Shown: positions 10,372 to 21,712 of the stretch, piece after piece | Layout of the letters: each line of letters begins with the position of its first letter | Numbering within the stretch: position 1 is the first letter of the stretch | Assembly: GCA_963678675.1 (NCBI GenBank) | Contig: OY783192.1 | Span: 4,660,001 to 4,724,000, forward strand | Length of the DNA stretch: 64,000 bases | Reading direction: 5' to 3' | DNA from: Xiphydria camelus | Taxonomy: Eukaryota > Arthropoda > Insecta > Hymenoptera > Xiphydriidae | Notes under the pieces: generated by a model | Databases searched by the model: none | What the model was told of the DNA's origin: nothing | What the model saw: the letters and a program-made list of their open reading frames with translations, nothing else | Position numbers and translations under genes: made by a program

Positions 10372-13300
10372 TAAAGGTTGGTACGATCTCGAGTTTTTTT
10401 CTTTTCCAACAGACTTTCTATTCATCCTTGTCAGCAGTAAATAAAGCGAATATAATGCAGGTAAGTATGTAATTCCGGAAACTAAATTTCACCCCGAGTT
10501 ATAAACGTCGAAACGTGCATAATTAAGCCGTTTGCTCGACAAGTAAAAGAGGACCGGGAGGTCGTGAAGAATGACTCAATGTCTATGTAGGCTGTGGAAA
10601 AAAATCCTGCTAAACCAGCAGAGGAAGATAAAAGAGGAAGGTGGATAATAGTAGTAAAAGAAGGGTGGGAGAAAGTCGTGAGCCAAGAAACGGCCGAGAA
10701 AGGGAAGAGCTAGGGTTGATTTTATCAGGGGATCGAATGGCTTGGAAGAGAAATTAAAATTCGGTTCAATTACAACATTATCCTTCTCTGAGTAGCTGGG
10801 TGTAAAAGCAAAATTTCCTTCGGCTTTCGCGCGAGGTAAATTTTTAATGGAATGCGAACCAAAAGTTATATCGATGTCGTCGAGTAATATGACTGCATTA
10901 TATTTCAATGGCTTCTACGCCTGTACCTTAACTCCCCCTTCAAAATGATCCAATTTATCTTATGGTAACTTTTGGAGAACTGTCTCTCTTCCTTTTTTTG
11001 TTTAATACGGAATAATGATTACGGTAAGAGTGTGATAGATGCCCGCTCCCCTTTATTTCGAGTTTATATTTGTGTGAGATATTGGTTATATTCATTACGA
11101 AATTTATGTTTCTTACAGCTATAAAATGAATTCTTCATCACATCAATTAATATCCAGGACATTTATCCCTCTAAATATGGGCATTTCTCCCACCCCTTGG
11201 GCATCTATCCTCCAAAATGGCGAAAGCGGAATTTCTTATTTATTTAGATACCTTGTGTGGCTTGTTTTATCAATATCCTAACAACAATGAATATTGCTAT
11301 ATGATTTTTATTTTGTAAGGAGGGAAAGGGGGTGGTATCTATTTTACTTTTACCCTACGTGGGGAAGTAATTATGGTAAGTAATTACAATTTTTTTTAAA
11401 TTTTATATGTTCATCACACGAGAGAGTAACTGTCATCTAACGGATAGATACCGTTCAGTGGCACTTGTTTGCGCCAAGCAAATGAAACAAATTAATTTAA
11501 CGCACTTAATTACTATTCACACTATCGACCACGTCGTGGACTCATCAAATATTCCATCATTGGATATTAACTTGTTTATGGCGGCTTGCGTGAATAATCT
11601 GTTACAAAATTAATCATAGAGCATTTCATCGCGTTACCACTTAACCGATAATTGTAAATCCAGTTTGAATAGTCTATATTCCAAGAGAGCATTTCATGCT
11701 CTCTTCGTACATGGACGTACGGTTTGAAATGATCATTACATTATTACAACACCCACACCCGGCTGTCTCGGCAAAGGAAAAGCGAAAGAGCTGCGTAACC
11801 GACATTAGCAAACCCACCCTTCGAGTCTCGTATGTAATGGGGTCTAGTTGTATATCGCTAGGATCAAAAGGGTAAAGATAAATTTCATCGAAACGAATAG
11901 CCTCTGTATGTTCCGACAGAGGGATGGCGAGGAAAGGAAAAGACCTAAAGGGGGTGAGCGGCGTGTAGAGAACGCAAAGGGAATATTAAATGACGGGACC
12001 TTTACGTTTGGGGAATTTCAGAGGAGCAGACGTTTCAAATGGCATGCAAAACGTGTCACTACGTTATAGTCCCCTGGATACTCACCGATATTTACTCGCG
12101 AATCGATAATAGTTATTTTTATCGATGTAAGCCTCTTTTTTTCGATTCCCTCGTGTGCATGTAATATTGCGCACCCTGTACGCAATCGATATCGTGGTGT
12201 ATTCACCGATGCGTATGATTTCCACCCACAGGGGCGTAAATTTACTGATATCCATTGTATGTAGGCGCACATGTGTACAGAATGCATTACCAATCTTTCA
12301 ATTTTTAATTTGTTCAACGCAGTAGACCGTTCTGAAATTTTTCCTTCTTTTTTCAAACGCATGCACTTCATTTTTGTGAGAGTTTACAAAAAGGAGAAAG
12401 TTAAACGAGTGTTAATATATAAATACAATGGCAGTTATCAGGGACATAAATATTCAGCACTTCTATGAAATATTTGATAGTGACTTCTTTACGGTGAGGA
12501 AAATTTTGCATCGCTTGAACTGATTAGACGATCAACTTAGAACCAGATTATATGGCATAAGGTTAAGCACGGATAACGAGGGTTAATATACGTAGGTAGC
12601 TTTGAAAATCCGAAGTAGGTATTTCGGAACCCGGGGGAGAACGAGAAATATATTTATTTTTATAGGATGCCCTAATTTCTCCGAGCCGATTTTGCGGTCG
12701 TGAGACTGAGGGTGGCTGAAATCGGTCGGAGGGCTACGTTAATTGCGCCGAAGGTTTCGAGTAAGCGCTGCGAATTGATAAAAAATTCAAAGCAATTATC
12801 CTAATGGAACCGCCTAAATTATACCTCACTACGAGTACGCATCGGTCAGAGGCTTAATCGGGAAGACGTAATCATTTCGGATGCGCGAGTAAATTGATTA
12901 ATCGGTGAACACATTAAATTTGCTTATGCAATTCAATGTTTCTGGTTGGGAAATGTTCTCCCCCGAAAAGAAAGAACCCGCATATAAAGGACAAAATATA
13001 TAATAAGAGGAGGAGATGTAGGTGGTGGTTTCATTTGCGAGAGGAATTGAAATAGTGGATTTTAAAAACAAAATTACTTGAGATGAGAGAAACCAGAAGT
13101 TGAAAAAGAACGAACACTAATATGGGAAGTACTTTCCCTTCTCTGAATGGAATTACTTAATTAAACGACAGAAACCAAAAATGTACAAGCCCTGTCTCGC
13201 TTTGCTCAACGGATTTATTGAGAGGTTTCGCCCTTCTAGCCATCTATTGGGAGGCTCTACCCTCCAAACCTCCCGTACCTTCTGGGAGGCCCGTGGCTCT

Positions 13301-15174
13301 TTTTTCGTATTTTTTTTTTGTACGGAAATAGCAGAAAATTCTCAGTAAATGATATTACGTACAAATAAGGGTACCGATAAAACATGTTCGTCATGTCGGT
13401 GAAAGTAATGCACGTGTAAAACTCAACCCCGAAGAAATACGAGAAAATATGTTAAAAATAGGCCACGTGTGTGCTCCGAGGTTGACGGGAAAAATATGTC
13501 ACGAATTCGCAACGTGGAAACATTGAATTGGAAAAGGTCGATTTGATTTACTTTTGCCGCGTCGAAGCACTGCCACCGTAGAGATAAAATTTGTCATGAA
13601 ATAAATAGCTATACATCTTTGAAGGGGTCTTCTTTTCCTTGAATCCGCCTCTAGGAATTCCGATAATTCAATGCCGGGACGAGATTGGGCGGTGGTATCT
13701 AGAGCGAACAGTAATTGATAGAGGTGGGCCGAGGGAGGGGGTGTGGTAACCCTGTATGTGGGTATCTTGATCGCGTCAGGCTTAAGAGGAGCTGGTGGTC
13801 GCATCCTATAAATAATGAACGACGAGCTATTCGACATCGAAGGGATTCGCGACAAATAATTCACCTGCCGATAGACGGTTCTTCCATTGAGATCGGCTAC
13901 ATCAATTTACCAGTTTCCCTCGCCTACTCGAAGACCATACGGCCAAGCAGACTTGAAGATCTATAGAACAATAAAAGGGGCAACCGATTCGTTCAACTCT
14001 TCAATGAGATAATAAGCTAATTTACGCAACCCATTCTAGAATCCCACCTAAAGTAGTCAGCTGACTATTGTGGCCTTATGGCACTTCAAAAATTAGTTTG
14101 ATCTACCTAAGCCAGGTCGGGTCCCTTCAAAACTGTTAACACCATCGCAACCTATTACGCTTGGGTCCGAGTTTAGGGTACAGTTCCCTAGCTAAATATA
14201 GCATGTAATCTATATAGTTCAATAAGAGACACGTTTACAAGTTCTTTTTAAATTTCGTGCAATTTTAAGAATTTCTAGCAGGAATTGAAAATAAAATGGG
14301 AGGGGTTCGCAACTTGTATTTGAATTCTATAAATCGGGGAAAAGGAGAGGTTTTCAGATGTGGAACCATTGATTTGGCAAACTGATAACTGAAAAGTGTA
14401 GGAGGGAAGATGAAAAATGAAATGCAGACAATATAAGAAAGAGGAGGGATGAAAAGGTGCTATACGAATCGTCTTTCGTTCGCCGACACCGTCTTACATC
14501 TGCGGCTACTTCGTCACTGCACCCTATTTCTTCTCGGCTCCCCTACCTTGCGTATATTATTACCGATCTCATTTTCGTCAATACAGAATTCTCCTGAGGT
14601 AATAAAAGAAGTGTTTTCCCGGAGTCTCTGCATCAAAGGATGTCGAGAGCGTACTAAATCATATCCTTCCAAGAGCTCTTTGGTTATACGACTCGACTCC
14701 CCTCAATTGAAAAGGATAAAAGGTTAGAGTTAAGGCGACACGCATTAGCGTTATTATTAGCGAGCTCTTTAATAATAATAGCCCCTCGACTTTCTAAAGG
14801 AAAGGCGGAATGAGCGCAAGGAGTGAACGTAGTTGAATTAGGTACTTAACAATCAACGGTTATTATTCAATGTAAACTTTCAAGAAGAAAAAAAGGTTAT
14901 ATTGTAAGGATACCCTTATGAGTAATTGTACTTTTCGAGTAGAGGTACGCTATTACGGTAGTTATATTTTACGTATAACGCGCGGATACCGCTAATTTTA
15001 TATACAGATTTGATTTATTCAATCCATTAACGCGAGTAATGTCAGCTTGCAGAAATCGTGAACATTTTTTTCATCAATGTCCTTTCTATAACTATTATTA
15101 GATGATTAAAATCAAATTCCTTTATGCAGAAAAGAAATATTTTGTCATCGTAGCAAAATACATACAGTGTATCA
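10372..15174. other. Intronic sequence without recognisable genes
   Basis: Mixed AT-rich intronic sequence with short open frames on both strands (up to 121 codons at 13499-13864, minus). None shows a domain, signal peptide or splice framework I can support. A small palindrome around 14750-14785 (TTATTATTAGCGAGCTC with its complement) is the only other structure seen. Confidence 0.4.
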
Positions 15175-15500
15175 CAAAATCATATATCCATCTTTTTTTT
15201 TTGAAATTTTAGCTACATCTTTTATCTAAACAATTTTGTTAGTTTTTGATAAATAGTGTTAGGTAAAAAAATATTATTCACCAAATTTCAGAATTTTTTG
15301 TTTATATTTACGCAATTAATAAGATGTTATTTGAAAACTTGGGTGTCGCATAAACTTTCCGTGTTCAAAATGTATATGAATTGTATGTGTATGTTTATGA
15401 TTTCTGTTAATTTAGTCATGGCACGTGGTAAACCATTGACCGAATTTGAGAAATGTCGAATCGAAATGTTTAAAGCATCAGACAAGAGCAACCGCTATCG
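15175..15500 (+). pseudogene. 5' fragment of a Tc1-like transposon with transposase N-terminus
   Basis: After a TA, the sequence begins CAGTGTATCACAAAATCATA, which resembles the terminal repeat of Tc1/Tc3-type transposons. An ATG at 15418 then opens MARGKPLTEFEKCRIEMFKA, like the start of the helix-turn-helix DNA-binding domain of Tc1-like transposases (M-x-RGK-x-L-T/S-E-x-EK-x-x-I). Similarity fades after about residue 25 (near 15495), so the rest of the transposase and the right end are missing. A 54-codon in-frame extension upstream of the ATG is probably chance. Recognition is from motif memory; a protein search would settle it. Confidence 0.5.
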
Positions 15501-16230
15501 AGTATACGAAAATAGGGCATCCTTAAACGACTACCCACCCTCCACTTTCTCCTCCGCTTTATATTAAATCCATATAGTTTGTCTCGTGATAATAATTTAC
15601 CCCGAAGTCTCGACACGAGGAAAATTAAGTGATAACTACTCCAGTGGCGAGATTCTTTCGAAAAAGAATCGCCTTTTTTATAATCCCGGAGATACGCGCA
15701 TATTGGATGGGGGAGAAAAATCTCGCTCCCGCTCATTTCATTTCGTACAGCTCAACGAAGTTTCCAGCCTCTGTGTACTTTACATAAAATCTTCCCTCTA
15801 ACCCTAGTCAATCTTGCCGTGATGGTAATTTCTGTGGTAAGGCACAGCATTGGCCCTGCGTACGCGGATTTCATACGTTTAAATCTAACGCGTGGATTTA
15901 TCGAGATAAGGCAAAGCGGCGTGCCACCTCGAGGGCTCCGCGCGCGATTCCAGTGGTTATCTCGAACGCTCGCAAAGCTGGAAATCCAACTTCGTGGGGG
16001 AAAAAAAAACGAATATCGAGCGAAGAGAAGTGGGTCGACATCGGCTCAATTCAATTCCCACGAGACGGTTCGATAATATAATTCTCCTTCCTCTCTGCAG
16101 GAAACCTCTGAGAAAGTAATACTGCAATTTTAGGCATCGAATTTAAATAGAGTTTTGACAGAAGAAGCGTGAGTTTAGACGAGCTTGTAATATTTTCAGT
16201 CGGAAAGGGCGCGATTTTCACGTCGATTAT
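15501..16230. other. Intronic sequence without recognisable genes
   Basis: Short open frames on both strands only; nothing recognised. Confidence 0.4.
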
Positions 16231-16477
16231 TAGTATGCCCGAGTACAAAGTATATAAAGGGACCCGTAGTTTTATGTTGATTGCCGTGGTATACTTTTGA
16301 AATTGAAACTGCGCGAGCGCAATTTTTCGAGTACATGACACATGCCGCCAGATGCTCCGTACATACTGTTTGCGCGAAAAGTTGTACATGTGCGCAATTT
16401 CAATCTCGAAAAATGACTACGGCAATCGACATAAAATTACGAGTCCCTTTGTACACTTTGCCCTCGGACATCCTGTA
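16231..16477. mobile_element. Hairpin element, family shared with 2180-2770
   Basis: The arms are inverted repeats of about 105 bp. Left: ACAAAGTATATAAAGGGACC then GTAGTTTTATGTTGATTGCC. Right, reverse-complemented: CAAAGTGTACAAAGGGACTC then GTAATTTTATGTCGATTGCC. The arms meet near CATGACACATGCCG. No open frame is meaningful because each strand reads through an inverted copy. The more eroded copy at 2180-2770 shares the arms and the CATGACACATGC word. Confidence 0.75.
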
Positions 16478-17666
16478 GAGAAATACTTTAATCTCGATCT
16501 ACGCGTACAGTTGTGCTTTAAAGCTCAAGGCAGTCGATTTAAAGACGGTCTCCCGCACTCTTGCGCCTATTAAATCATTACATCTCCGTTCCGGAGGACG
16601 CCGCGCGAGATAACGAAGTATAGTTATACGCATTGAAATTCGCGGGTCTTCGTCCTCGACAACGACGACGGGGAGGGAACGATAGAACTACGGATACGTT
16701 AATTAAGCTCCTGTCCGGAGCGCACACAAAGGGGCGGAATGCACGACTTCGAATGAAGCGATAGATAAGGGGGCGGGTCTAGGGCGGCTGGGATAAATCC
16801 GCGGGACTCGAGGGTGCGCGAGGAGGAAAAAATTCACAATCTCAATCGCGCCATCGTGGCTGTACGGTGGTGGTTGTACGCGCGAGGCACTGGGTGTAGT
16901 TGGCGCGTTTCAAAGGGGGCGGGAGGATGAGTGGAGGCGTCGAAGAAGGGTGGAACGAGGCTGCGCGCTATATCCTAGGAAGGAGTAAGGCAGAATCGTA
17001 TAAGGGTACGGCGGGAAGGCGAGAGGGTATCGATTGCACATACCTTAAAAGTTATCGGGGACCCCTTAATCAAGCCGAGCGTTATACGCCAGATCCACCA
17101 TGGCTGGTTCGTACAGCCCGTTCGCCGAGGTAAGTCTCCGACGAGAGGAGTTTCTATACATCGTTCAGTTCCAACTTCGAAAGTCTCATTTTTCTTCGTG
17201 GACGCGTCGCGGTGATCGATTCCGAAACATTAGACGACGAGCGTATCGCGACGAATACCGGTACATTGCCGGAATCGATTTTCAACGAGAGACACTCGAC
17301 CATCGTTTCGCGAAAATTGAAGCGGTAACCCGCTTTTCCGCTTGCCTCGAATATATACGGCTACATCGATCGCTTAACGCGCGGCAGTCTTTTTCTTCTT
17401 CTCGCAAAGACGCTGCTGGAATCGTCTCACGACATCTGGCGCTTATCCGGGAGTTTTCCGGTGCATCGATAAAAATTCACGATATGTCGGATGGTTTTTC
17501 TGACGTCGGATTTATTCATACGGCAGCTTCCACTGGAGCTACTCCTCCGTTTTCCAACATAACTTTAACGTCTACTCGTACATCGATACTAGAAATACAG
17601 TCTGAATTCTATGCTCGTTTGCTTTCTTTTGACGGGGAACTAATTGCAGAAATACTATTCGACTTA
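16478..17666. other. GC-rich intronic island with a weak plus-strand exon candidate
   Basis: 16560-17300 is rich in G, C and CpG. At 17100 an ACCATGG start context is followed by ten codons (MAGSYSPFAE) and a GTAAGT donor-like site at 17130. A 190-codon open frame runs on to 17672 without recognisable domains. The short ATG-to-donor segment could be a first coding exon of an unrelated plus-strand gene, or chance. No partner exon was found. Confidence 0.25.
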
Positions 17667-18431
17667 CACTGACAGAAAAATGTAGTAAATGTGACTAAAT
17701 CAGTGGTTACGGGTGGGGGAATGCAGATCTAGTTACTCGGACTAATAATAGAGAACTTGCATGTAATTAATTTTTTATTAAGTTTCGTCTAATTTTGTAG
17801 TAGATGTTGTATTATGAAATAGTATATACAATCAATTTTTATTCAAAAAAGTTACCAATATTAGTGGAAAAAAAGTGTAAATTCAAATAAATAATCGTGG
17901 CGGTAAAACGCGTGTTTTCAATATAGCCGTTTGTGTGACGTCATACGCCACCATTGGGATTACTCGTAGCGTTTTTTGTTTTGATCTGTTGAGCTTAGTT
18001 TTCCGAAGATTACAGATTTAAAATCAAAATAAAATCGAAAATAATGAAAAAACACCTGACTAATCCCAATCTCTCTGCACCTATGGAACTACTAGCGGCG
18101 TATGACGTCAGCACTATGTGTATTCTAACATACACAGGTAGCGTTTCGCCGCGCATTTTGAATATTCATATTTTATTATTTTTTTCTCATTGACAAAACC
18201 AATTTTTGCGCACTAAAATCACCGCTATCGTTCATTTTACAATAAAAACTACAAAAAAAAAGTATTACAAAAAATGTGCAAGTTCCCTATTGACTCGAAT
18301 GGACTACAGTCTGTTTCCTTCAAATGGTCGGTAATCGTTATAGCCAAATTTATCAATCGGAGCAACTAATTCTGTATTCGCTCACCCATAAATCCAGATT
18401 TAATTGAATATAACATTTTTTTCTCTCAGTG
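17667..18431. mobile_element. CACTGAG-type short element, family D, split by an inner element
   Basis: Ends are CACTGACAGAAAAATG and TTTTTTTCTCTCAGTG, flanked by TA. The outer sequence is 17667-17750 plus 18288-18431. It aligns with the unbroken copy at 53944-54172 through words such as ACTAAATC, TTACGGGTGG, GACTAAT and TAATCGTTATA. The middle is a separate inserted element (17751-18287). Confidence 0.8.
17751..18287. mobile_element. Nested element inside 17667-18431
   Basis: Termini GAGAACTTGCATGTAATT and (reverse-complemented right) GGGAACTTGCACATTTTTTG are imperfect inverted repeats. Further inside, TGACGTCATACGCC and GGCGTATGACGTCA form a second inverted pair around 17936-18115. The related copy at 53944-54172 lacks this block at the matching position, after GGACTAATA, which delimits the insertion. 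Flanking bases suggest an ATA or TA duplication. Superfamily uncertain. Confidence 0.7.
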
Positions 18432-19019
18432 TAGAAAGCTTTCGGGTGGATACCCAATGGCTACTCGACTTCGCGAGTAGCGTATAGGACTTTGGAAGTC
18501 CTTCTTATCTCCCCTTGAGTTTACTTTTATCAGGGGTGAAAAAGGTAACGCGATTAAATTCCGCCGGGGATCAGAAATCCTCACATATATATTGACGGTC
18601 CGAGAACGTTCCGAAGGGATGGAAGTAGCGATTGACAGTCGTCTTCAATGCTCGCTGATATCTGAAGAGATGAATAGAAATTGCGATCTCATCGCACGCG
18701 CTTCTTCAAGGTTGGGGCGAAGATGCTTTCTCGTTCCTCGGGGCTTCGAGCTATCTCGAAAGCTGAAAATACCAAACAAGGTACGCCCGTGCTCTCTTTC
18801 GAATGAAATTTACCGTAGCCGTCCAAATGTGGCAACTCTATATCTTTTATCGAGAGTTTTAAAAATTACGGAATTTAATACTTTACATTTATTTCGCACC
18901 AACGCGATTGATCATTTCATTCTCCGATTATCTCTGACCGACATTCATATACGTTACCTCGAAGGCGTACAACGTGGACGTTATAAAGTTTAGTGAGAAT
19001 ATTCTCTCTCCTTCTCTTT

Positions 19020-19066
<47 letters not shown>

Positions 19067-19971
19067 GTGGCATAATTTTCCAGTCACTGGGCGAACGCGA
19101 GTTACGAAGTGAAGTGGCGATGCGGAGAGATGTGAATCGAGGAGCTTGGGGGAGGAAGAGATGAAAGAGGAAAAGAAGACAAGGGAGGTACTGTGGGGAA
19201 AAGAGAACTAATTGTAAGCAAAGGAGAGGGTTGAGCTTAACGGCGACGGGTCAACGGGCACGGTATCACGAAAGCATAATGTGGAACTAAATTCTCATCA
19301 GCATATAAACGTTAAAGCCGGTTCCTCGTCGGTGAAAGTGCCTCTGCGAGGTCCGGTATGTAACAAACGGGAAAATGACCCCTCTGCTTGACCCGTGAGA
19401 TATCTACGGAGTTGACGAAGGAGCGCTTCGATCCGTGATACAATTTGTTTCGTAAGACCCGCTGGTAATCCCACACATTCTACCAGATCAGTCGGTTCGT
19501 CGTAATCTAACGATATTATCCAACTTCGATTACTTACATCGTAAGAGTGCAACTTCGCCTCGGATCGTAAAGTTCTTTCAAGACGAGGGTGGCGGTGAGG
19601 AGGATACGCAACCCGTGATAAAATCTGTTCCGGATAATGCACCTTCACGTTTCGTCTCCCCTAACCGGAGCCACCGTCGTTATGCGCACCCCATGGAACG
19701 ACATCATCAACCCTCCCCGAATCCCTGCCGAGAGCCGGCGGCATCGCGTATTGTTTTCGCACCGACACAATCTTCGACTCGCCTTTCTCGGCCTCCTCGA
19801 GTCGATCGCTCTTGAGAGCCACTCGTATTCCACCACTTCGCCCTTATACACGATATATGCACTGGAAGAGTGTTTGCATCCCCGAAACTGCTAGCGGGTA
19901 ATGGCGAATCGATCAAGATTGATCGTTAAGGTGCTTCTGTAGTTATTATTGTAATCGAAGATTCTTATTTC
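18432..19971. other. Intronic sequence without recognisable genes
   Basis: Includes a (CT)n tract. A 116-codon minus-strand open frame at 19298-19648 has no recognised domain and lies in a GC-rich stretch where long frames arise by chance. Confidence 0.4.
19025..19066. repeat. (CT)n microsatellite
   Basis: About 20 CT units with one TTT interruption near the end. Confidence 0.95.
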
Positions 19972-20432
19972 TTAAATATCTGTATTTCTGCATATTTTCG
20001 TGCAAATAAGTGAATCTGAGTCGATTATCCATATAATTTACTAGGAGATGTGAACAAGTTTTGAACGAAATCGTCTACGAAAGGAATGAGCCGTTTACGA
20101 AATATGAGCAGACGGCTATGACAGTTCGATGGCTGCAGAAATGTTCACCGTTTTTAGAGTTTTTAGATTCCGCGCGGGTATTTCCTCGGAAAAAATTTGG
20201 AATCGATGGCGTAGGGCATCCTACGGGGCGAAAAAAAGCCCGAATTCGCCGTAAGTATAATACCTCAAAACTCTAAGAACGGTGAACATTTCTGCAGCCG
20301 TCGAGCTGTCATAGCGGTTTGTCCATATTTCATAAACGACTTATTCGTTTTTAGACGAATTTGTTCAAAATTTTTTTCATATCGTCAAATTTACTTATTT
20401 GCACGAGAATATACAGAACTATAGATATTTAA
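19972..20432. repeat. Large inverted repeat (foldback element, about 460 bp)
   Basis: Arms of about 170-195 bp. Left contains TTCGTGCAAATAAGTGAATC, GAACAAGTTTTGAACG, GGCTGCAGAAATGTTCACCG and TTTTTAGAGTTTT. The right arm, reverse-complemented, contains CTCGTGCAAATAAGTAAATT, the matching GAACAAATTCGTCTA region and GGCTGCAGAAATGTTCACCG. The centre (about 20167-20266) is GC-richer. No target duplication was recognised, so it could be a foldback transposon or an inverted duplication. Confidence 0.7.
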
Positions 20433-21424
20433 ACGTGGTTCGCTGTATATCGATGCCGTTTTTTCTAGGAAACGTTTGTACAAATATATTCTTTCCTCGC
20501 AAACCGTATTTTGAAAATCAATCCATCAAATATGTATGCAAAAAATACAGAAAGAAATACAACTCGTCGCGGGGGAGAGTGAATTTTCGTATACGTGTCC
20601 ATCTCGATTACGAGGCAGCGAATGAGAAGGGACGGATAAAGATGGATCCTTTTCAGTTGGATTAAAGTGGAATATCGTGTACTATGGTACTGCAGGTTGA
20701 AATATTAGCATCGGATTAAGACCTCCGTGAGATTCGGACACGGGGGTGGAACGAAATTAAAGAAATGATTAAGATAGTTTAAGTCGTTCGCCCGTCCGCC
20801 TGTCTGTCACCGGCGAGCGTGTGTTGGATATTTAAACGGAACCGAGGGTCGAACGAAAGCCATTAGTCAGTCGCGCGGGGTGCATACTAATGTCGGAAGC
20901 GAACGAAACCGACGGGTCAGCTGTCACCGAAAGAGTGAAAAATAGTGAAATTACTGGCGAGGTCAAATTTGCATCGCAGCAATCATTTCATCGGCGCCTT
21001 TTCGACGTCCGGTCGTGCCGCGAGGTCGGGACGAACAGCGACGAAGACGAAGACGTCGAAGCTCGTTGGTAACCTATGAGAATGGTCGATGATAGATACA
21101 TTAATATTTATTCGACCCTGTGGAAGCTGTCGAGAAAGTTCTCGTTTCTGATACATTAATCCTTTTGAAGTAAACTACACAATAGGATCGTAACTGATGC
21201 CAATGAATTCCATCGAACCTTTTCATCTGGCCTATCGATGTGTCGTGAACGATATCATGTTCGTCATTTATTTTCTACAGTATTGGTACTGCATGAGATA
21301 TGAAGAGATAAAATGAAATGGGAATGAAATACTCGACACGACTCTCCTCATTGCGAGAGTCTACCTTCAATTGATATGAAAATTCGAGAGAAATATTAAT
21401 TAATAAATGGTATCGACGCTGTGT
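20433..21424. other. Intronic sequence with a possible plus-strand promoter and short open frame
   Basis: A TATTTAAA box lies at 20829-20836 and an initiator-like TCAGTC at 20867-20872, with 60 codons opening at ATG 20890 (MSEANETDGSAVTERV...). The frame ends in an acidic stretch (SDEDEDVEARW) and a stop at 21070. The box-to-initiator distance (about 40 bp) is longer than usual. The frame has no domain I recognise. It might be a small gene or an alternative first exon, but nothing confirms expression. Confidence 0.25.
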
Positions 21425-21712
21425 ATAGAGAGGATAGTTGCTAGTGTCTACAAAATATTTCTTGAGCCAAAAGTATATGATTTTAAAAATGTTAAAGAAC
21501 ATAGATTCTTGGTCGAAGAATAACGTATTCTTGATTCAAGTATACTTTCGTTGGGACGAGAAATTCTTCCCAAGTGAAGAAAACACTTACTCGAGCCTGT
21601 GTCAACTATTTTCTTGCACGGAGAAAACCACAGCTTAATTCTGGAATTATAATGTCATGTTTTTAGTTAAAGAACAAATTTTGTTTAGCGCTAGATATTA
21701 TTTCTCTTAATG
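21425..21712. mobile_element. CACTGAG-type short element, family C, eroded copy without insertion
   Basis: It aligns with the outer part of 46934-47698. Shared words are TTGCTAGTG near the left end, AAATATTTCT, CTTTCGTTGGGACGAGAAATTCT versus CTTCGTTGGGGCGAGAAATTCT, and TATTTTCTTGCACG(G/A)AGAAAACCACA. The ends are eroded (TATAGAGAGGATAG and TTATTTCTCTTAATG). It represents the uninterrupted state for the block inserted at 47043-47512. Confidence 0.7.

Noticed and set aside
17100..17672. 190-codon plus-strand open frame
   Set aside because: It runs through a donor-like GTAAGT and into a transposon end, in CpG-rich DNA; no recognisable domain. Only the first ten codons are kept as a weak exon idea.
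19298..19648. 116-codon minus-strand frame with a protein-like middle (VECVGLPAGLTKQIV)
   Set aside because: No family recognised, no splice sites placed, and it does not match any part of neurobeachin that I know.
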